Shown in pieces: positions 61,430 through 64,000 of a DNA stretch of 64,000 nt. Both the position numbers and the translations under genes were made by a program. The notes beneath the pieces are model-generated. The model did no database searches, had not been told where the DNA came from, and was given only the letters and a program-made list of their open reading frames with translations. The DNA is from Heterotrichella gracilis (taxonomy: Eukaryota; Sar; Xanthophyceae; Tribonematales; Xanthonemataceae), in NCBI GenBank assembly GCA_032358255.1, contig JAULBX010031591.1, positions 1 to 64,000 of the forward strand, given 5' to 3'. Numbering within the stretch: the first letter of the stretch is position 1; the number at the start of each line of letters is the position of its first letter.

Positions 61430-63781
61430 ATGGCCGAAGACAACCCCACGCAAGATAACTGCCCACAGCAAGAAGACCCGATCGAGCAACCCAGCCCGGC
61501 ACTGTCTCAGCTTGGAGGTACAACTCATACAAAATCGCCTTGCTGGCCTCTTTTAGGCGATTCCACCCTTGGCCCTCCAGCACCCCCACTGACAACCCCT
61601 GCCCTTGTATCCAGATGCCAGCTCCACAGACGAAGCCGCCCCTTCAGACGGAGAAAGCTCTCAGGATGACGCGTGCAAAGGGACCGAACAGGACCCTAAG
61701 CGCCAGATCTGCTTCGACTTCACCAAGGGTGTGTGCACAAGGGGCAACGCCTGCAAGTACTCCCACGATGTGGGCCTGATCGTCCAAATCAACAGCCAGG
61801 AGAGGGGCATCTGCTTTGACTTCATCCGAGGCCAGTGCAACCGAGGGCCCCTGTGCAGGTTCAGCCATGACTTGTCAAACATCGCTGCCCAGCAGTGCCT
61901 GGTACGTCTTGTATGAGCTACTGCCTTGTTCTAAAGCAGAGCTTGTGCTCGTGTTCACTCTCCTTGACCTCTTGGTTGTCTTGCTGCCTGGCCCTGACCG
62001 TGGCAAGCTGTGGTGCAGAGCAAAGCCAAGAAGAATGCTCCCATCTGCTACGACTTTGTGAAGGGCATGTGCCAGAGGGGAGGCGACTGCCGCTACTCCC
62101 ATGACCTCAACTCCATCGTCAACAGCCGCAACGCCGCGTCAAGTGGGGAGATCTGCTACGACTTTGTCAAGTAAGGGCTCGCTTGCTGCTGTACTGCTGG
62201 AACACCTGTGAGTAACCAGCTAACTATATTCAGAGATACTGCATGGTACCCTGCATGGTACCCTACATAATGTTCCCCTCACAGTCGTGCCACTGACACT
62301 GGTTTTGTCACCTTGACAGGGGCCGGTGCAGCAGGGGAAGCGGCTGCAAGTACTCGCATGACCTCAGGGCCCTGGCAAACCTCAACAACCTGGCCAACAG
62401 CATCTTGCCCAGCGCCCTGGTGGCCGCAAGCCTCGCCACCAACGCTGCAAGTGCTGCCATGAGCCCAGCCCTGCAGAACTCTCTGCTGGGTAAGCGATGC
62501 TCCAGTGCTGTGCCCTTGTCATCCTTACCATGTTCCACTGTGTGCTGCCCTGCCTGTCCGTATTTTCCACATCGCTGCTTGATGCTGCTGTAAGTTATTT
62601 GCACTGGTCCCTGTTGCCTACTGAAAATATATATATCACTGCACTTGTCATCTCAAGTGAGAGGACGTCGAGGAAGGGACTGCCTGCTGAAACACTGACA
62701 GCCTGCCCCATCCTTGCCTGCAGCCTCGGTCCCCAGGCGCAACTCTGGTGACCTGGATGGCAGGAGCCCACTGCTGTTCCCCAACTTGGCATCCGCCTCA
62801 TTCCTGCCGGGAGCAACCCCTACCTTCCCAGCGGCCACTGCAGGGTAGGTTGCCCACCCACCCGCAATGGCTTGCAGCTTTTGCAGTATGCCTGTTCGCC
62901 CATCTGCTGCTGCGTGATATTTAGTTTGAATTTTGCCTACTGTGGCACCTCTGGTATCCCCAGTTAAGGGTTCATGCCTGTTCCTGTTGGTCATGCCATT
63001 GTCTACCTTATGCTAACCCTCCGCTTGCAGGATGCTTTCCCCCGCCAACAACGCCCTGCTGGCCCAAGCCGCAGCGCTGGCGCAGGCGCAGCAGATGGCC
63101 ACCCCTCTCCAGCAGGCGTACATGCAGCAGCCCGCAACCCCGCTGACCGCCCATTCCATCCCTGGTGGGTATGGCAGCATGGTCAAGCAGCTGCAGCACA
63201 CCCACCTGTCGGATTCGGCGCAGAAGCAGTGGCACGGCGCCTCATTCGGCCAAGAAAACGCAGAGAACATTGAGCCCTACTACGGAAATTTCAGCACGCC
63301 GGTCGGCAAAGGTGCGCTTTTGTCCACAGCTACTCCTACCAGAAATAAACAAATTCACTCCTTGGCGCATTCTGGTGGAAGGCTTTCTGCTAACATGGGC
63401 GCATTGCTGGATTGCTTGCCAATGCTGTTTACCGCAACTGTGCATGTGCATCTGCATTCCCAAGGTCAACTGAACATGCAGATCTGATCCAGCCGCCTGT
63501 GTTTCACAGATCGGATGAGGCAGCCCATGGCCCTCCAGCAGCAGCACCTCGGCAGCTTCCAATCAGTCACACAGCAGCAGCTTGCCGAGGTCGCAGCCCT
63601 GCACCACCTGCACCCCATGTCACCCAGCGGCTACCAGCTCACGCCCAAGCAGGCGCCCCAGGACGCGTGGGATGCGCAGCGCACCCCGCTCAGCGACAGG
63701 AGGATGGCTGGGCTGATGCAGGAGCAGCTGGGCTATGGGTACTCCGAGGGCTACTCGCCGCCGAGGATGGAGGACCCCCTG
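61430..63781 (+). CDS. CCCH zinc-finger RNA-binding protein with four fingers (3'-partial)
   Basis: Exons: 61430-61517, 61615-61901, 62019-62170, 62320-62489, 62724-62844, 63031-63311, 63510-63781; 457 codons in the window, and a good donor (CTG|GTACGC) at 63782 means the gene continues beyond it. Four C-x7-C-x5-C-x3-H fingers: CFDFTKGVCTRGNACKYSH, CFDFIRGQCNRGPLCRFSH, CYDFVKGMCQRGGDCRYSH and CYDFVKGRCSRGSGCKYSH, the last split by an intron. The N-terminus is acidic; after the fingers come Ala/Leu-rich and then Gln/Met/Pro-rich low-complexity regions (LQQQHLGSFQSVTQQQLAEV). Such proteins usually bind single-stranded mRNA and affect its splicing, stability or translation; no more exact orthologue can be named. 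Start chosen at the Met of MAEDNPTQDN. Confidence 0.9.
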
Positions 63782-64000
63782 GTACGCCAAACCCGAAACC
63801 CTAGGGTTCCTTCTTGATTGGGTTGTGCATTTTTAGTACCACCTAATTCAACATGGACAGTTGGTGTGCTGTTACCCCAGCGAATGCATGGATGAAGCGC
63901 ATCCAATAGATTAATTCTGCCTGTATACTTCACAATAATACAACCAGAACATATGCTGGGGTGCGTGGTGTCCTCTGCCTGTCCATGCCTCCGCCTTTGT
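63782..64000 (+). other. Probable intron of the CCCH gene
   Basis: Begins with GTACGC and a CCCTAGGG-type motif and contains no readable continuation of the protein before the window ends. Confidence 0.55.

Overview
This is a stretch of nuclear DNA from a green alga, most likely a chlorophyte with TTTAGGG-type telomeres. Reasons: every gene has many introns (5 to 12 exons) with GT-AG borders. Protein architectures are plant-like: a Shaker/AKT-type K+ channel with ankyrin repeats, a Mei2-like RNA-binding protein, a DGS1/NCA2-like protein, a CDKE/CDK8 kinase, and a hexose-6-phosphate epimerase with a chloroplast-type leader. Short TTTAGGG/CCCTAAA runs are scattered through introns and spacers. 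I cannot name the genus from sequence alone.

Layout. 26-6063 (+): K+ channel, 5'-truncated. 7741-12730 (-): Mei2-like protein. 13433-16434 (+): ER DnaJ protein (ERdj3B type). 17317-17614 (-): possible small Cys-rich gene. 17895-21052 (+): MEKHLA-domain protein. 22087-27180 (+): NSF. 28684-30979 (-): Ala/Glu-rich coiled-coil gene with broken frames. 31916-39263 (-): TPR-DnaJ protein. 39979-45227 (+): NCA2/DGS1. 47057-51111 (-): glucose-6-phosphate 1-epimerase. 51893-56439 (+): CDK8/CDKE kinase. 57943-60307 (-): VPS26. 61430-63781 (+): CCCH zinc-finger protein, running off the window. I rebuilt exon borders by hand; for the nine genes with complete models (Mei2, ERdj3, MEKHLA, NSF, TPR-DnaJ, NCA2, epimerase, CDK8, VPS26) the summed exon lengths are divisible by three and junction phases agree. 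The two truncated genes are also consistent in phase.

The genes are unrelated housekeeping functions (secretory pathway, chaperones, retromer, transcription, membrane and sugar metabolism) with no operon-like logic. Divergent pairs share spacers of about 0.7-1.1 kb (Mei2/ERdj3, TPR-DnaJ/NCA2, epimerase/CDK8, VPS26/CCCH).

The strongest unexplained signal is structural. Almost every gene has exon edges, with the splice site attached, copied one to four times in the same orientation into the neighbouring intron; terminal exons are also copied, with or without their stop codon, just past the gene end. The copies show every stage of decay. Many junctions carry TTTAGGG-like sequence after the donor and CCCTAAA-like sequence before the acceptor. 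Other notable points: a K+ channel filter reading TVDFGD, two related LINE-type reverse transcriptase tail fragments in introns, a 58-bp-arm intronic hairpin, a near-perfect palindrome, and a GC-AG intron inside a copied junction.
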